A stretch of 64,000 nucleotides of DNA, from contig NC_079137.1 in NCBI RefSeq assembly GCF_945859705.1, forward strand, positions 77,335,150 through 77,399,149, written 5' to 3'. Numbering within the stretch: position 1 is the first letter of the stretch; each line of letters begins with the position of its first letter. A program made the translations under genes and the position numbers. The notes beneath the pieces were generated by a model, which saw only the letters and a program-made list of their open reading frames with translations, did not search any database and was not told where the DNA came from. This document shows positions 39,701 to 49,630 of this stretch, one piece after another. The DNA comes from Episyrphus balteatus. Its lineage: Eukaryota; Arthropoda; Insecta; Diptera; Syrphidae.

Positions 39701-42700
39701 ATCACTTCACAGTTTCACAGATCGGGAATTGACCTCCAGGAGTGTATAAATTTTGATTTGAAAAACAACAAAATATTTTTTTTTAAATAGTTTTGATCTT
39801 AAGCTGTAAGCTGTAGCTTGTAGCGCAAGTTGAAGAATTCTCAACTTTTTGCTCAACTGCCGCCAACTTTTGTTGTTGTTTACCTCAGTAAAATTTTGAC
39901 AGTACTACAAGCTTCAGCCACAGCTACACCATTGTATTCAGCCAGTTAGTGTAGTAAAAATTTTGCAAGGAAATGGTATACCATTGAAAAAAAAAATACT
40001 TATTAAATGATACATAAAAACAAATTTTTTAAAAAAAATAACAGAATCTTGTTTTTAATAGCTTTGATCTCAAACAAAATATACAGGGTGTCTAGTAGAA
40101 AATGGATAAGCCTGAAATGGCTGATAGGTGCACTTTTGACTGTTCTGAAACCGAATAGAAAAAGTTTATATCGCAACCAGTTTAGAAAATATTAGCTTTT
40201 ATTCTTTCAGTGTACTTTAAATTTCATCATCTTACGTTTTCTTTAACCACAACCACGACTGAATGAATTATATAAATTTCTTATTTTTATAATTTTCTAC
40301 GATAATTGGCTCACTACATACGAAGTTAAAAGTTTTTATAACTGTTGCATCTTTTCTTTTAAAAAATTTTGAAATTTGTTTTTCGATGCAAAATGTGAAA
40401 AAAAATTTATGAAAAATTTTCAAACACCTGTGGTATAAAAAAAAAAACAATTTTTTTTTTTGAAAAAAAAAAATTCAAACCATTAAAATGCTTACAAAAA
40501 TTTTCGCAAAAATGCGCAAAAAGTATAAAAATAATTTATTGAAAACAATCATTTTCATCAAAAAAAAATCGAAAAAAACACGTAATTTTATCTTCTCACG
40601 CTATTAAATGCATTTTTTCCCTAACAACCTATAAAAAATGTTATACCATCTGAAAGCTTATTGTAAGAGCTCAAAATATATATATCGATCAGGTCTATAA
40701 GACATCTACAAGAAGAGCTAGAATTTTTTGAACTCGATCAATTTCCATCAAAAAAGCGAAAAAACACGTATTTTTATCTTCTCACGCTATTAAATCCATT
40801 TTTTTCCCTAACAACCTATACAAATTTTTACACCATCTGAAAGCTTATTGTCTTAGCTCAAAATATACATATATATCGATCAGGTGTATGAGACATCTAC
40901 AAAAAGAGCTAAACTCGATGAAATTTCATCCAAAGAGCAAAAAAAAACATTTATTTTTATGTTCTCATGCTATTAAATCAATTTTTTTGTTTGACAACCT
41001 ATTCAAAATTTTATACCATGTGAAAGCTTATTGTAAATTTTTTTTTTTCTACTTTGCATTAAAAAAAAAGTTAAAATATTTTTTTATAGCCATTGTTCAA
41101 CGGTTATAACACTTTTTTAATAGTTATGTGTAGGAAGAATTATTGTAAAATATGACTGATTAAAAAAAATGATGGAATCCATGCATTTGTGGCGGCAATG
41201 TGAAAAACTTAAGATTTTACAGTTAAAATAATTTATTAAATTAATAGGATTTTTCTGCACTTTGGTACCAATAACTTCCTAGTAACTCTAGATTTAATAA
41301 AAACTTTTACGATTCTGCAATCCACCTACGGCCACCTACGTTCCTATGGATTTTTTTTATACCACAGGTGTTTGAAAATTTTTCATAAAATTTTTTTTTT
41401 CACATTTTGCATCGAAAAACAAATTTCAAAATTTTGTAAAAGAAAAGATGCAACAGTTATAAAAACTTTTAACTTCGTATGTAGTGAGCCAATTATTGTA
41501 GAAAATTATAAAAATAAGAAATTTATATAATTCATTCAGTCGTGGTTGTGGTTAAAGAAAACGTAAGATGATGAAATTTAAAGTACACTGACCGAAAAAA
41601 AGCTAATATTTTCTAAACTTGTTGCGATAGAAACTTTTTCTATTCAATTTCAGAACAGTCAAAAGTGCACCTATCAGCCATTTCCGGCTTATCCATTTTC
41701 TACCGGACACCCTGTATAATGCCATTTATGTAATTTGTTGTAAAAATTGGATTCCATTAAAAAAAAAAACCTATTAAATGAAAAATTACTGATATTTTTT
41801 TTAATTTGTGGACAGATATACATATGTATTTTTTTTTAAATAATTTCAAAGGAAAAGTTGTATGTATGTATGTATGTTTATTTAAATTTTGAAAAAATGG
41901 AAATTAAAAAAAAAGGTCGTTTCCAATTTTACTTTGATTAGCAACAAAACAGTGCATGCTACTCCGTCCTACATTTAAATTTTAAATAAATTCTTGTATT
42001 TAACTGTTTTACAAAATACCTAGTTTCTAACTATTCACAAAATTTGGTGCATGCTCAAATATAAAGGATTCGTTAAGAAAAAAGTTTTCTACTTCAATGA
42101 TCTTGAATATTAATTTTTTTTTTAAAGAATTTGCATAAACAAGTTCTACAATTTTTCAAAAATTCCTTTCTGAAACAGACAGAAAGGCTGCATCAAAAAC
42201 TTGTTTTTTTTTTTTCTTCTCGAAATGAGAGTAGATACTTATATGAGATTTTTCAAAGTTGGTTCCAATTAGAATTTTACTAAAAACAATCCTAATGAGA
42301 CAATTAAACTTTACTTTTTGCTTAAGACAAAAAGACAGTATACATAACTTGTAGGAAATTTATTAGTGGACTATTCAATATAAGAAGATTGTCTTTAAAC
42401 TTACCATATCGTCCTTATGCTTTGGCACCGGCTTCCCCCCAGCTCCATACAATGGACAAGCCTGCCGAATCGGTACCATTTCCATTCCCGTCTGCTTACT
42501 CAAAATCGTCATTGGATTACCCCAAATCCCAGTAACAACCATTGCTCCCAAATCAGCAATATAATTATTCTTCCTAAAAGTAGCAATTCGTCCACCAACT
42601 CTATCCCGTGCCTCCAACACAATAACATCCATTCCAAACTGTTGCAATTGTTGTGCAGCAGCTAAACCCGAAATACCCGCTCCAATAACTAAAACTTTAG

Positions 42701-43465
42701 CAATTTTCTTACTCGGAATTGGTTGGAGTCTTTTAAAGATTCCAAAGTTTATGAAACCATGGCGTTCCAAAAAAGCATGAACACGTTTAACTAAATGTGG
42801 ATCGCTGTCAAAAGGCGGTTCCATGTCTTTAAGAGCGTTTTCTAAAATCAATTGTTGTTTAGGATTATCAATCCACATTTGTAATAAACGATTTCGAATG
42901 TTTAAAAAGACTCGCTGAGCGACTAAACCAGTTTTGGTGATGTCAGTGAAGCAAGCAGCTTCAGCTGATGTCATTTTATCAAAAGGAATTCGTGATTGAA
43001 AGGCTGCACCTTCCAAACCCGTTAAAATTTCTTTGTAAGCTTCGGCAGCGGCTGCCGAAGCTTCTCTCACGTCGATAATGTCTTTTGGATGAGGACTACG
43101 AGAATATTCAGATTTTTTGGGTTTTAAACCATCCGAACGACGCTCTGAAGATGGTTTATTATCAATTCCTTCGCCAGCAGTTCGATTGACATAATATTCA
43201 ACCTAAAATTGAGCTTTTTTTGTGAAAATTCTATCGAAATTAAGGTGAATTCATTTTTTACCTTTGGTTTCCTTCGACGACTTGTTCGTCTCTCGTCGTT
43301 ATTTGAGATGTCATTGGAATCTTCATCGTCTTTTATTTTTGGTGTACGAAGTTTGGAGTTGTCGTCGTTGGCGCCGTTATCAGAATCGTCGCTAATCAAA
43401 GTTATATAGTCCATGTCGATGGGGCCGACATTTGTGCTACTTGGTGTTGATTGTTTGTTTTCCAT
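27572..43465 (-). CDS. Su(var)3-3: Su(var)3-3 / LSD1 (KDM1A) histone demethylase, 5' half, four coding exons
   Basis: This is the FAD-dependent nuclear amine oxidase that removes mono- and dimethyl groups from histone H3 lysine 4, normally with a CoREST partner. The coding exons are 43465-43262, 43202-42405, 30383-29944 and 27720-27572. All are bounded by GT/AG, and the phases (0, 0, 2, then 1 at the end) keep one open frame of about 530 residues. Reading in order one sees a low-complexity acidic/basic tail (1-120), a SWIRM domain (about 130-233), the dinucleotide motif GAGISG (242-247) with EARDRVGGR (265-273), the Tower insertion (about 335-480) and the return into the oxidase fold. The catalytic lysine region and C-terminus lie beyond base 1. 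The start was chosen because ATG 43465-43463 opens the acidic N-tail, followed by a consensus donor. Introns are 59 bp, 12,021 bp, 2,223 bp and more than 27,571 bp. No frameshift or stop is seen. Family assignment is very secure; the exact N-terminus is less so. Confidence 0.95.
28260..28683. repeat. Near-perfect 212-bp tandem duplication in intron 3 of Su(var)3-3
   Basis: Bases 28260-28471 are repeated at 28472-28683 with only a few differences (for example AAAGTCAG against AAAGGCAG, GCGAGG against GCGAGA). The unit starts ACAAAAGAGTTTTTGATGA. The surrounding 27890-28780 sequence is less homopolymeric than typical intron here and may be a decayed coding fragment, but no family is recognised. 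Confidence 0.93.
29944..30383 (-). CDS. Su(var)3-3: Su(var)3-3 coding exon 3 (Tower domain)
   Basis: It starts VEREFNRLLESASYLSHQLD after acceptor AAG at 30386-30384 and ends in MNPP plus two bases (AG) before donor GTGAGT at 29943-29938. The middle is Glu/Lys/Gln-rich with a heptad-like pattern and contains LGQALEWIIKLQEKHVKDKQ. This fits the long antiparallel helical pair that docks CoREST in known LSD1 structures. Confidence 0.95.
30384..33274. other. First part of Su(var)3-3 intron 2, nothing recognised
   Basis: AT-rich sequence. The 121-, 103- and 145-codon open frames between 30780 and 31478 overlap each other on opposite strands and are Phe/Lys/Asn-biased, so they are not taken as genes. 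Confidence 0.5.
33277..34548. mobile_element. 1.27-kb TIR element with GTACGAA subterminal repeats
   Basis: GGGGGAAGTGGTCACCC at the left end is matched by its reverse complement at the right end, with TA on both outer sides (33275-33276 and 34549-34550). The word GTACGAA followed by GGGTGACC or CCCC-type sequence recurs near both ends and internally (33771-33805, 34144, 34168, 34508, 34525). A TA duplication fits Tc1/mariner-like elements, but the superfamily is not certain. It carries a Penelope-type hammerhead piece inside. Confidence 0.75.
33593..33634 (+). ncRNA. Hammerhead ribozyme motif, complete core (Penelope type)
   Basis: The order is stem I TTCCC, core CTGAAGA (33598-33604), stem II GACAG with loop CAACCC and CTGTC, then GAAA (33622-33625), CGTC, and stem I closing GGGAA (33630-33634). 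All conserved hammerhead blocks (CUGANGA, GAAA, UH before the cleavage point) are present. Stem III is reduced to the self-complementary ACGT, as in the minimal hammerheads reported in Penelope-like elements, which may act as dimers. Activity is inferred only. Confidence 0.8.
34551..39060. other. Su(var)3-3 intron 2, middle part: no gene recognised
   Basis: The stretch 35200-36300 is richer in G+C and less repetitive than its surroundings. It holds a 94-codon open frame (35621-35905, plus) without a recognised domain. 36.6-37.6 kb is T-run rich. An isolated CAGGGTGTCCCAAAAGT word at 38212-38228 resembles a transposon end but has no partner. Confidence 0.5.
39062..39331 (-). pseudogene. Tc1-type transposase fragment, inactivated
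   Basis: The minus strand encodes, across frame breaks, RYLTDVFEQHLVPTF followed by FGPQFSLMHDNA and, in another frame, NPPPSCLDQLKAAVKEV. This matches the order around the second catalytic Asp (MHDNA) and the C-terminal part of Tc1-like DDE transposases. Stops and frameshifts, and absence of the first catalytic region, show a dead relic. No terminal inverted repeats could be assigned. Confidence 0.7.
39461..39528 (-). repeat. tRNA-like sequence (SINE head or tRNA pseudogene)
   Basis: The minus strand has A-box-like TAGCCTTGTGAGTAAGGCGG and an exact B box GGTTCGAATCC, with the spacing of a tRNA gene, then CCGGGTGTAG. The anticodon arm is not convincing. A SINE or tRNA-derived relic is the preferred reading. 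Confidence 0.5.
40084..41714. mobile_element. Foldback DNA element with about 355-bp inverted arms
   Basis: The ends are CAGGGTGTC and GACACCCTG, flanked by TATA on both sides. The left arm (40084-40440) and the right arm (41357-41714) are inverted copies with few differences, so the insertion is fairly recent. The loop contains three tandem units of about 185 bp. No transposase frame exists; the element must be mobilised in trans, if at all. Confidence 0.88.
40550..41045. repeat. Three tandem units of about 185 bp inside the foldback element
   Basis: The word CTCACGCTATTAAAT starts at 40595 and 40781, with the variant CTCATGCTATTAAAT at 40964. Each is followed by ACAACCTAT and by CATCTGAAAGCTTATTG or a close variant. 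The third unit is truncated. A diverged single unit lies at 14285-14430. Confidence 0.85.
41861..41878. repeat. GTAT microsatellite
   Basis: About four copies of the GTAT tetranucleotide. Confidence 0.8.
42405..43202 (-). CDS. Su(var)3-3: Su(var)3-3 coding exon 2 (SWIRM and FAD-binding region)
   Basis: It encodes residues 69-334. The acceptor is TTTTAG|GTTGAA at 43204-43203 and the donor is ATG|GTAAG at 42404-42403. SWIRM signature residues are clear (FQSRIPFDKMTSAEAACF, then ERHGFINFGIFKRL). The Rossmann motif VLVIGAGISGLAAA and the downstream ARDRVGGR and ADLGAMVVTG motifs bind FAD in this family. Length and order match other animal LSD1 proteins. Confidence 0.96.
43203..43261 (-). other. 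Su(var)3-3 intron 1
   Basis: A 59-bp GT-AG intron, typical of the minimal intron size in flies. It contrasts with the following introns, which are two to three orders of magnitude longer. Confidence 0.85.
43262..43465 (-). CDS. Su(var)3-3: Su(var)3-3 coding exon 1 (N-terminal disordered tail)
   Basis: It encodes 68 residues rich in Ser, Asp and Asn (ISDDSDNGANDD), ending in a basic run RRTSRRRKPK that could act as a nuclear localisation signal (inference). The donor is at 43261-43260 (AAG|GTAAAA), phase 0. Reading on into the intron gives a 113-codon open frame, but that extension lacks family similarity, so the splice is preferred. Confidence 0.88.
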
Positions 43466-43760
43466 TATTTTATGAATTAAAATACACTAAACACTAGCGG
43501 ATACACAAAACGTTGTTTAAATTATTTGAAAAATACAAGATAGTTTGAATATTTTGCAAAAAATCAAGTTTACCGGTGCGAATTGTATTAGAGCGCGGTT
43601 TGCTTTGATGCAAATTGGAATTATTTTGTGAATTTTTTGTTTACATTTTACAAGTGAAAGTGACATTTGGCAGATGTTTTGGCGGCGACTGGTTGTGAAA
43701 AATTGAACTAGATGGATATTTGGTTTGTGTATGAGGTTGGCGATGTTTTTCTATATGGGT
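43466..43760 (-). promoter_or_regulatory. Probable 5'UTR and promoter region of Su(var)3-3
   Basis: This sequence lies directly upstream of the Su(var)3-3 start, is less homopolymeric than its surroundings, and is free of recognisable repeats up to about 43.8 kb. No unambiguous TATA box or initiator was identified, so the transcription start is not placed. Confidence 0.35.
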
Positions 43761-43832
43761 TTCTTTATTTAACAGGGATGATAAAGAGGCAAAAACAAGA
43801 TTTTTAAAATAATGTTTTGCAAAGAAAATTTA

Positions 43833-44075
43833 CGGCCATATTATTAAGTATTTTAAAAAATAGGTACATCTGGATGTGAAATTGTCAAATGTCATAAATA
43901 AATCCAAATTCAAAATAGTTATCCCGATTTTAACTATGAAAATAGTTAAAAAATAGTTAAAAATTACTATTTTGTTGTCTGCGTGATAGTGAATATCATG
44001 GATTTGGATTTATTTTTGACATTTCAATTTCTTTACATCTAGACGTATTTTATAAACTAGTAAATAATATGGCCG
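43833..44075. mobile_element. 243-bp MITE upstream of Su(var)3-3, TTA target duplication
   Basis: CGGCCATATTATTA faces AATAATATGGCCG at the other end. Inverted similarity runs for about 80 bp on each side (ATAAATCCAAAT and complement). TTA at 43830-43832 and 44076-44078 is the PIF/Harbinger-type duplication. It lies about 370 bp upstream of the start codon. Confidence 0.8.
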
Positions 44076-44710
44076 TTATCAACAAAATCAAACTTTTAAT
44101 TGCAAGGAGCGTTGCCAGATTTCCCGATTTTTTTCATATTTCTCCCAATTTTTTTGAACTATTTACGATTGCAAGATTTTATGTTTAAAAATTAGGTTTT
44201 CTAACGATTTTCAACTCAAAAAAATTGTATGTGCATACTTTAAAATCGTCACTTTTTTCATAGAAACATTTTAAATTTTATTTTAAAGTTGACAGAACTT
44301 CACTTAAACGTTTTTAAAATTGATTTGGTTTAATTGGTTTTCTTTTTTTAACAGTTGTTGGTTTAAATCTATATGTTTCATTCACTATTTGGTTATATAA
44401 AATGGAAAAATATTTTAAAAGAATACGTGAATAACAAACAGGGTCATTCCGCAATTCATTATCGACAGACGATAGCGTTATGACGGAAAGTCTTGCTTCT
44501 CTTAAAAGCGATAATCAATTTTTATCAGACGATATTGTTTTGACGATTGAAAAATTTCTCTCTGTAGGGTTATCGTAAAAAATATGTCGTCAAAACCGGA
44601 GCGCTTAGACGATAGATAAATAGGTCTAGTTTTCATTAATTTGTTTTTGGACGTTTTATAAATTTTATGTTCGATTTAACCGAAGTTTATAGGAATTTAT
44701 TTCATTATTG

Positions 44711-44812
44711 CACCACCCAAATAACAATTTTGCTTCTATAAAGCTTTACAAAAGCTATAGAAGCATCTGTAAAGCTTTACAGAAGCAAAATTGTTTGTTG
44801 GGCAGAGCGGTG
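44711..44812. mobile_element. Short palindromic MITE of the CCCAA(A/C)(A/T)AAC group
   Basis: CCCAAATAACAATTTTGCTT at the left faces the near-complement ending in TTGTTTGTTGGG at the right. The centre repeats AAGCTTTACA and its complement. An outer CACC/GGTG pair extends the inverted repeat. A relic of the same sequence is at 53647-53697. Confidence 0.75.
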
Positions 44813-45026
44813 CTATAAAAATATTTTTTATATATGCAACGACAGCGTTGCGTTTTCCCCAATTTTTTTCTTTAAAAAGGAACGTTTTAAAATAGTTAAT
44901 CAATTAAAATTACGCGATGTTTAAGACAATTTTAATTTACTTTTATTCTACTAATGTAAACTAGAAAATTCTCATTTTCAACTTGGAAAACGAACCTAGC
45001 CGGAGTAAGAGTCAAACACCTTGTGA

Positions 45027-45298
45027 CCTATACTGACCATAATCTCGTAAAGGCCCTAACTACAAAATTTTCGATTTTGATTTATTTTTTGCATATTTGG
45101 AGTTATTGCATTGTTTCTGATTTATTCTCATTTATTTTTTTAGCCTAGGTCTTTAAATAAGTCAGAAAATTCCAAATATTTTTGAAATTTTTTTCATTTT
45201 TATATGCAAATTGCGGTTTTTGATTTTGTGTATTCCTCTATAACTCAGAAGCATGAAATTTGTAGTTAGGGCCTTTATGAGATTATGGGCAGTATAGG
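45027..45298. repeat. Foldback repeat of 272 bp
   Basis: Outer arms of about 38 bp are inverted: CCTATACTGACCATAATCTC at the left and GAGATTATGGGCAGTATAGG at the right, with GGCCCTAACTACAAA and its complement further in. It is probably another MITE; no clear target duplication is visible. Confidence 0.7.
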
Positions 45299-46019
45299 CT
45301 AATACGACTATTGAATTTAGAAATAATTTTACACATATATGTACATACACAGTATTTTTGGGTACTGTCTAAAACAGAAATATATCTACTTTTTTCAACA
45401 TTTTTAAACCCAATCCCTGTTTAGGTGTTCTAGATTTATTTTTTAAAATTCTCAAACTGTGGTGTGGCAAAAAAATTTTGATGAGACCTTAGTGATGGAG
45501 TTACGTGAAGCAAAAAACGGAAAACCACGTTAACGATTATCGTTTTGTCGATTTTATCAATTCAAAAATTATGGAACAACTCCCCATTTTAAACATCAAA
45601 ACATCTCAAAACGAAAAACAAATTCGTTAACAACAAAGAATTCTTTTTACTCTTGTTAATTATTAAAACAAAACTACATCTCAGCCTTTACTCATAAATT
45701 AAAATGTCCAGGCCAGAATTTGTTTTGATGCTTATTTGTTTCAACTCAGAACTCAATAACAATAGTTTTCTATCGAAATTAAAAATTCTGTTTTATTTAA
45801 GATCTGTTTTAATTAAAATCTTGATTTTTTTTAAATTTTTACTGATTTTCCGATTTTCCCCGATTTTTGATGTGGTAATCTCCCGATTTCAAAAAATATT
45901 TTTTGGCAACACTGATGGCAACACCCAAAATACATGTGCATAACTTTTCAAATTATTGATGCCGATTACTGTCAAAAAAATGTACAACCTTGATATTTAT
46001 TATTATATTTTTTATGTAA

Positions 46020-46283
46020 AGCCTAGTACGCAGATCGAAAAAAAAAACAAATTTTATTTCTTCAATTTAAATCTCTAGTCTCTACAAAACATTTTTTATC
46101 CCGCGCAAAATTGTGTCATTATTTGTCTGCTTAAAATTAAGTGGAGACCTTACAGCAGCGGCTCCAAATATTTAAATTTTGCGCGTCAACTGCGTACTGC
46201 TTGGAAAAATATTCAAGACACAATTTGTCCCGAGAAAAAATTTGTATGAGAAATACAATTTTTCCCGATCTGCGTACTAGGCT
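46020..46283. mobile_element. 264-bp MITE with TAA target duplication
   Basis: AGCCTAGTACGCAGATCG is matched exactly by its reverse complement at the right end. TAA occurs at 46017-46019 and at 46284-46286, as for PIF/Harbinger-like elements. Confidence 0.82.
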
Positions 46284-46718
46284 TAAGGAAACGATTATAT
46301 GCGGTAAAAATCGATTATGATAGATTCTGTGAAATACCAATATCAGTAATGCCAAAGCCAATTAACAATTATTTTGTATTTTTGTTGTTTCCCGTTTTGG
46401 CTGCAATGAAGCATGTATTCGAATTTAGAAATAGAGACATCTTGCAGGTCTGCGCTGCATGCAGAGCCCGTGTTATTTTATTTTGCTGCAGAGAAAAAAA
46501 TGCACGTCTGTTTATTCAATTATTCTATTTTGAGATGGACAACTAAACCTCAAATATCTCCACTCCAGGCACGTAGCCAGGGGGGGGGGGGGGCTTGGGG
46601 GGGGTTGAAGCCCCCCCCCAAATGATTTTCAAATTATACAAATTTTAATAATGTTCTTCGTCCTTTTTTATTAAAAGGACTAAAAAGCAATTTCTTTTAA
46701 TAGGTGTGTTTTTTACTA

Positions 46719-46918
46719 CGACTGGGTTAAATTTTACAAAAAACACAGTCGGGGCTAAGCAATTTACATTTTAAATACAACAAAAACTTAGCCCCTTGGC
46801 CTTAGTTAAGCCGAGGGGCTAAGGTGGCCTCAAATTAGCCCCTCGGTTGAGGAATCTTGTATTTAACAAGTAAATTGCTTAGCCCCGACTGCGTTTTTTG
46901 TCCAATTCAGCCCAGTCG
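46719..46918. mobile_element. 200-bp palindromic MITE nested in the hAT-like element
   Basis: CGACTGGG at the left, then CAGTCGGGGCTAAGCAATTT, face their complements at the right, so almost the whole unit folds back. It is flanked by TA on both sides. The middle alternates TTAGCCCCTTGG and GAGGGGCTAAGG. Confidence 0.78.
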
Positions 46919-46987
46919 TAATAAAGAATACATCTTATGTCTAAAACATATAAGTAGGTACTAATACTATTACTTATTATTACTACA

Positions 46988-47629
46988 TTAAGGTGTAATA
47001 ACACCTTGTAAACCACGAAATCGAGCGTCATTTTCATCAGCGTATAAAACAAAGAAGAAATATTATTTTCTTTTGGTGTTTGTTTCGTTTAATTAAGTAT
47101 GTTAATAGGTAACAGAATAGGCTAATGTAAAATTTTTTAATGATGTGAAATTTTTTAAATGGCGGTGTAGTTCAGGATGATGGCAAAATCCTGTGCTTCC
47201 ATCGGGCGACCAACTAACTCCTACGGTTTTGAACCTATCGGGCTGAAATTTTTTGTGAAGCCTAATAATATTATTCCCTAGTGAAGTACGTAGGATTTTT
47301 TTGAAATATTAAAATTTAACGATTTTTGGTCTTTTTTTAACGAATTTTGTTTTTTGAAATGAAATATTTTTTTTTCAAACTAATGCCATTTCTTTAAAAA
47401 TTAATATTTTAAAAAAATCCTACGTACTTCACTAGGGAATAGTATTATTAGGCTTCACAAAAAATTTCAGCCCGATAGGTTCAAAACTGTAGGAGAAAGC
47501 TGGTCGCCCGATGGAAGCACAGGATTTTGCCATCATCCTGAACTACACCGACATTTAAAAAATTTCACATCATTAAAAAATTTAACATTAGCCTATTCTG
47601 TTACCTATTAATATACTTAATTAAACTTT
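46988..47629. mobile_element. Truncated copy of the TTAA-ended palindromic MITE
   Basis: It follows the 10495-11200 copy closely from TTAAGGTGTAATAACACC through the central palindrome, then stops at about 47629. The outer ~100 bp of the right arm are missing. Confidence 0.82.
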
Positions 47630-47908
47630 TAGTCACGGTAATGATTTGAAATGGTATCCTATTTTAGAAATATAAGTCGATGAATCTGTAAAACTAGTAT
47701 AGAGATCCTCTCTTCACAGCTCTCGATTACAACAATTTTTAAAAAATACATCTGAATGATATGAAGTCGTTCAATCGGAATTGCCGTCTCATTTTAGATT
47801 TTGCTCAAACTTTGTAGGGATGTTCTCTAGGACTGTAAGGAAGCACATCCATGACGATTTAATTTTAAGTTGAGTGGTTTCCCCGCTACCCGCATTTGAA
47901 CTTTTAGT

Positions 47909-48375
47909 AAACGTCATTTTCATGTTACTATAGTTTTGCGACTATTGAAGATATCTTTTTGTTTAAAACGGCATTTTAAAGCTTGAAATTATAAATTTTT
48001 GAATTAATATTAAAAAATCATGTACCTACTAATTTTACCTGAATTTGAAATTTTGAAAAACTGTTATTTTGGTTATTTTTCATGGCTTTTGACTCATTGA
48101 CTGGCTCCAGAACCTTGGCTATTATAGATATGTAGGAGGCTTATACTTACCAAATATTAAATATAGATATTTTTCAACAAAATAAATCTTAAACCAACTC
48201 GAAAGCTGTACTCCTTGTGCAGCAATTTCGAAAATTGTTTATGATTCAGGGTAATACGTAATTTTTTAATATTTATTCAAAAATAACTATTCTTAACCTT
48301 TAAAATGCCGTTTCAAACAAAAAGTTATCTTCAATAGACGCAAAACTATAATAATATGAAAATTACTTTTACCAA
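47909..48375. repeat. Foldback repeat with about 75-bp arms
   Basis: ACTATTGAAGATATCTTTTT and AAACGGCATTTTAAA in the left arm are mirrored by AAAAAGTTATCTTCAATAG and TTTAAAATGCCGTTT in the right arm at 48295-48375. It lies inside the second hAT-like element. Confidence 0.65.
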
Positions 48376-49472
48376 AATTTCTGGTTTATGAATGTTTTTT
48401 ATGAATCCATCTTGCCATAATATGCACTTAAAGTATGCGTTTTCAAGTGCATTTTACGTACAGAAGGCAGTATTTATACCGTTTTGAACTTAACCTTTTC
48501 GTATTGTGGAAGAAAATTCAATCATATGGTATCGTTTTTTTTTTCTGGAATCATCCTTATTTAAGGAAGTGCAGTTTTAGTGCACTTTATTTTGGACTTA
48601 GATGACTAGACTCTGCAAGTATTTCACATCTAATACATCCGAATTTAAGAGCCATCCAAGATGGAAATTATTTTATGTTATCAACAGATCCACATAATGG
48701 CTGTGGGTTCTTATCTTAGTCCATCATGTCTCATGAGTATTTTGCATTAAAACAAGAAAACAGCATGTCGATTTGTCGATGATGAATCTCATGGAACTAA
48801 AACCAAGACAATCGGATTTCCTGAAAATGAGTTTTACATGAAAAAACACTATTCATAATTTGAAATTAAGAATCGTCATAGCAACTTTCTGGGATGGTTT
48901 ATGAACAAAAAAATCATGTTGATTATCTACTGTTTTTATTACATTTAGCATGTAGTATGTAGGCAGTCTTTAAATTATAACAAAATTGTTCACAAGATTT
49001 TGAACCAAGCCCCCCCCCCCCCCCCCCCCCGAAACGAAATCCTGGCTACGTGCCTGCTCCACTCTCCCATGAATGATTTTAAAAATATTTCACACACCTA
49101 ACAAGCTCAACGCAACTTTTCATTTGATTCCAAATTCATCTCTGTACACTCGGGGCCATGGTTCCAAAGTGAAATGGACATTCCCTTTACCTTTTGACAA
49201 GAATGTCAAAAAAAAAAAAAAACAAAACCCTCTGCAAGAAAAATTTAACCAAGTCCCAGATCCCATTACATTTTTAACAGCTGAACATTTTTTATTCACC
49301 TCAATAGTATACAAAATTTACAGGGGGCTTACTATTTAACGCAATTCACACACGGCTTAAATTATTTTATAGCAGCTGTCAGTTTCAACTATCATTTTCG
49401 AAATTCGAAAAACACTAATGTGTGAATAGCATAACTCTAGGAAAACTTGTTTTTTAGTCGAAAATAGACACT

Positions 49473-49630
49473 AGGGGTATTTATGCAAAGGTGTAAACTT
49501 CGGGTAAACCTGGTAAAATGAAAAATTTCGTAAAAATGTCAAACTCATACAAAATTTCGACTTTATTTACCTCTTTATTACGAAGTTTACCAGGCTCACC
49601 CAAAGTTTATACCATTTCATGAATACCCCT
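49473..49630. mobile_element. 158-bp palindromic MITE
   Basis: AGGGGTATTTATGCAAAGGT faces a near-complement ending CATGAATACCCCT, with GTAAACTTCGGGTAAACCTG and its complement further in. The target duplication is not clear. Confidence 0.7.

Larger units (their letters stand above)
46566..49056. mobile_element. Second hAT-like non-autonomous element, 8-bp target duplication
   Basis: CAGGCACGTAGCCAGG at the left end faces its exact complement at the right end, with a long G run inside the left and a C run inside the right. The 8 bp CTCCACTC at 46558-46565 is repeated at 49057-49064. The ends resemble those of the 2.0-4.7 kb element in layout but not in sequence. No transposase is seen; three other inverted-repeat units sit inside. 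Confidence 0.87.
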
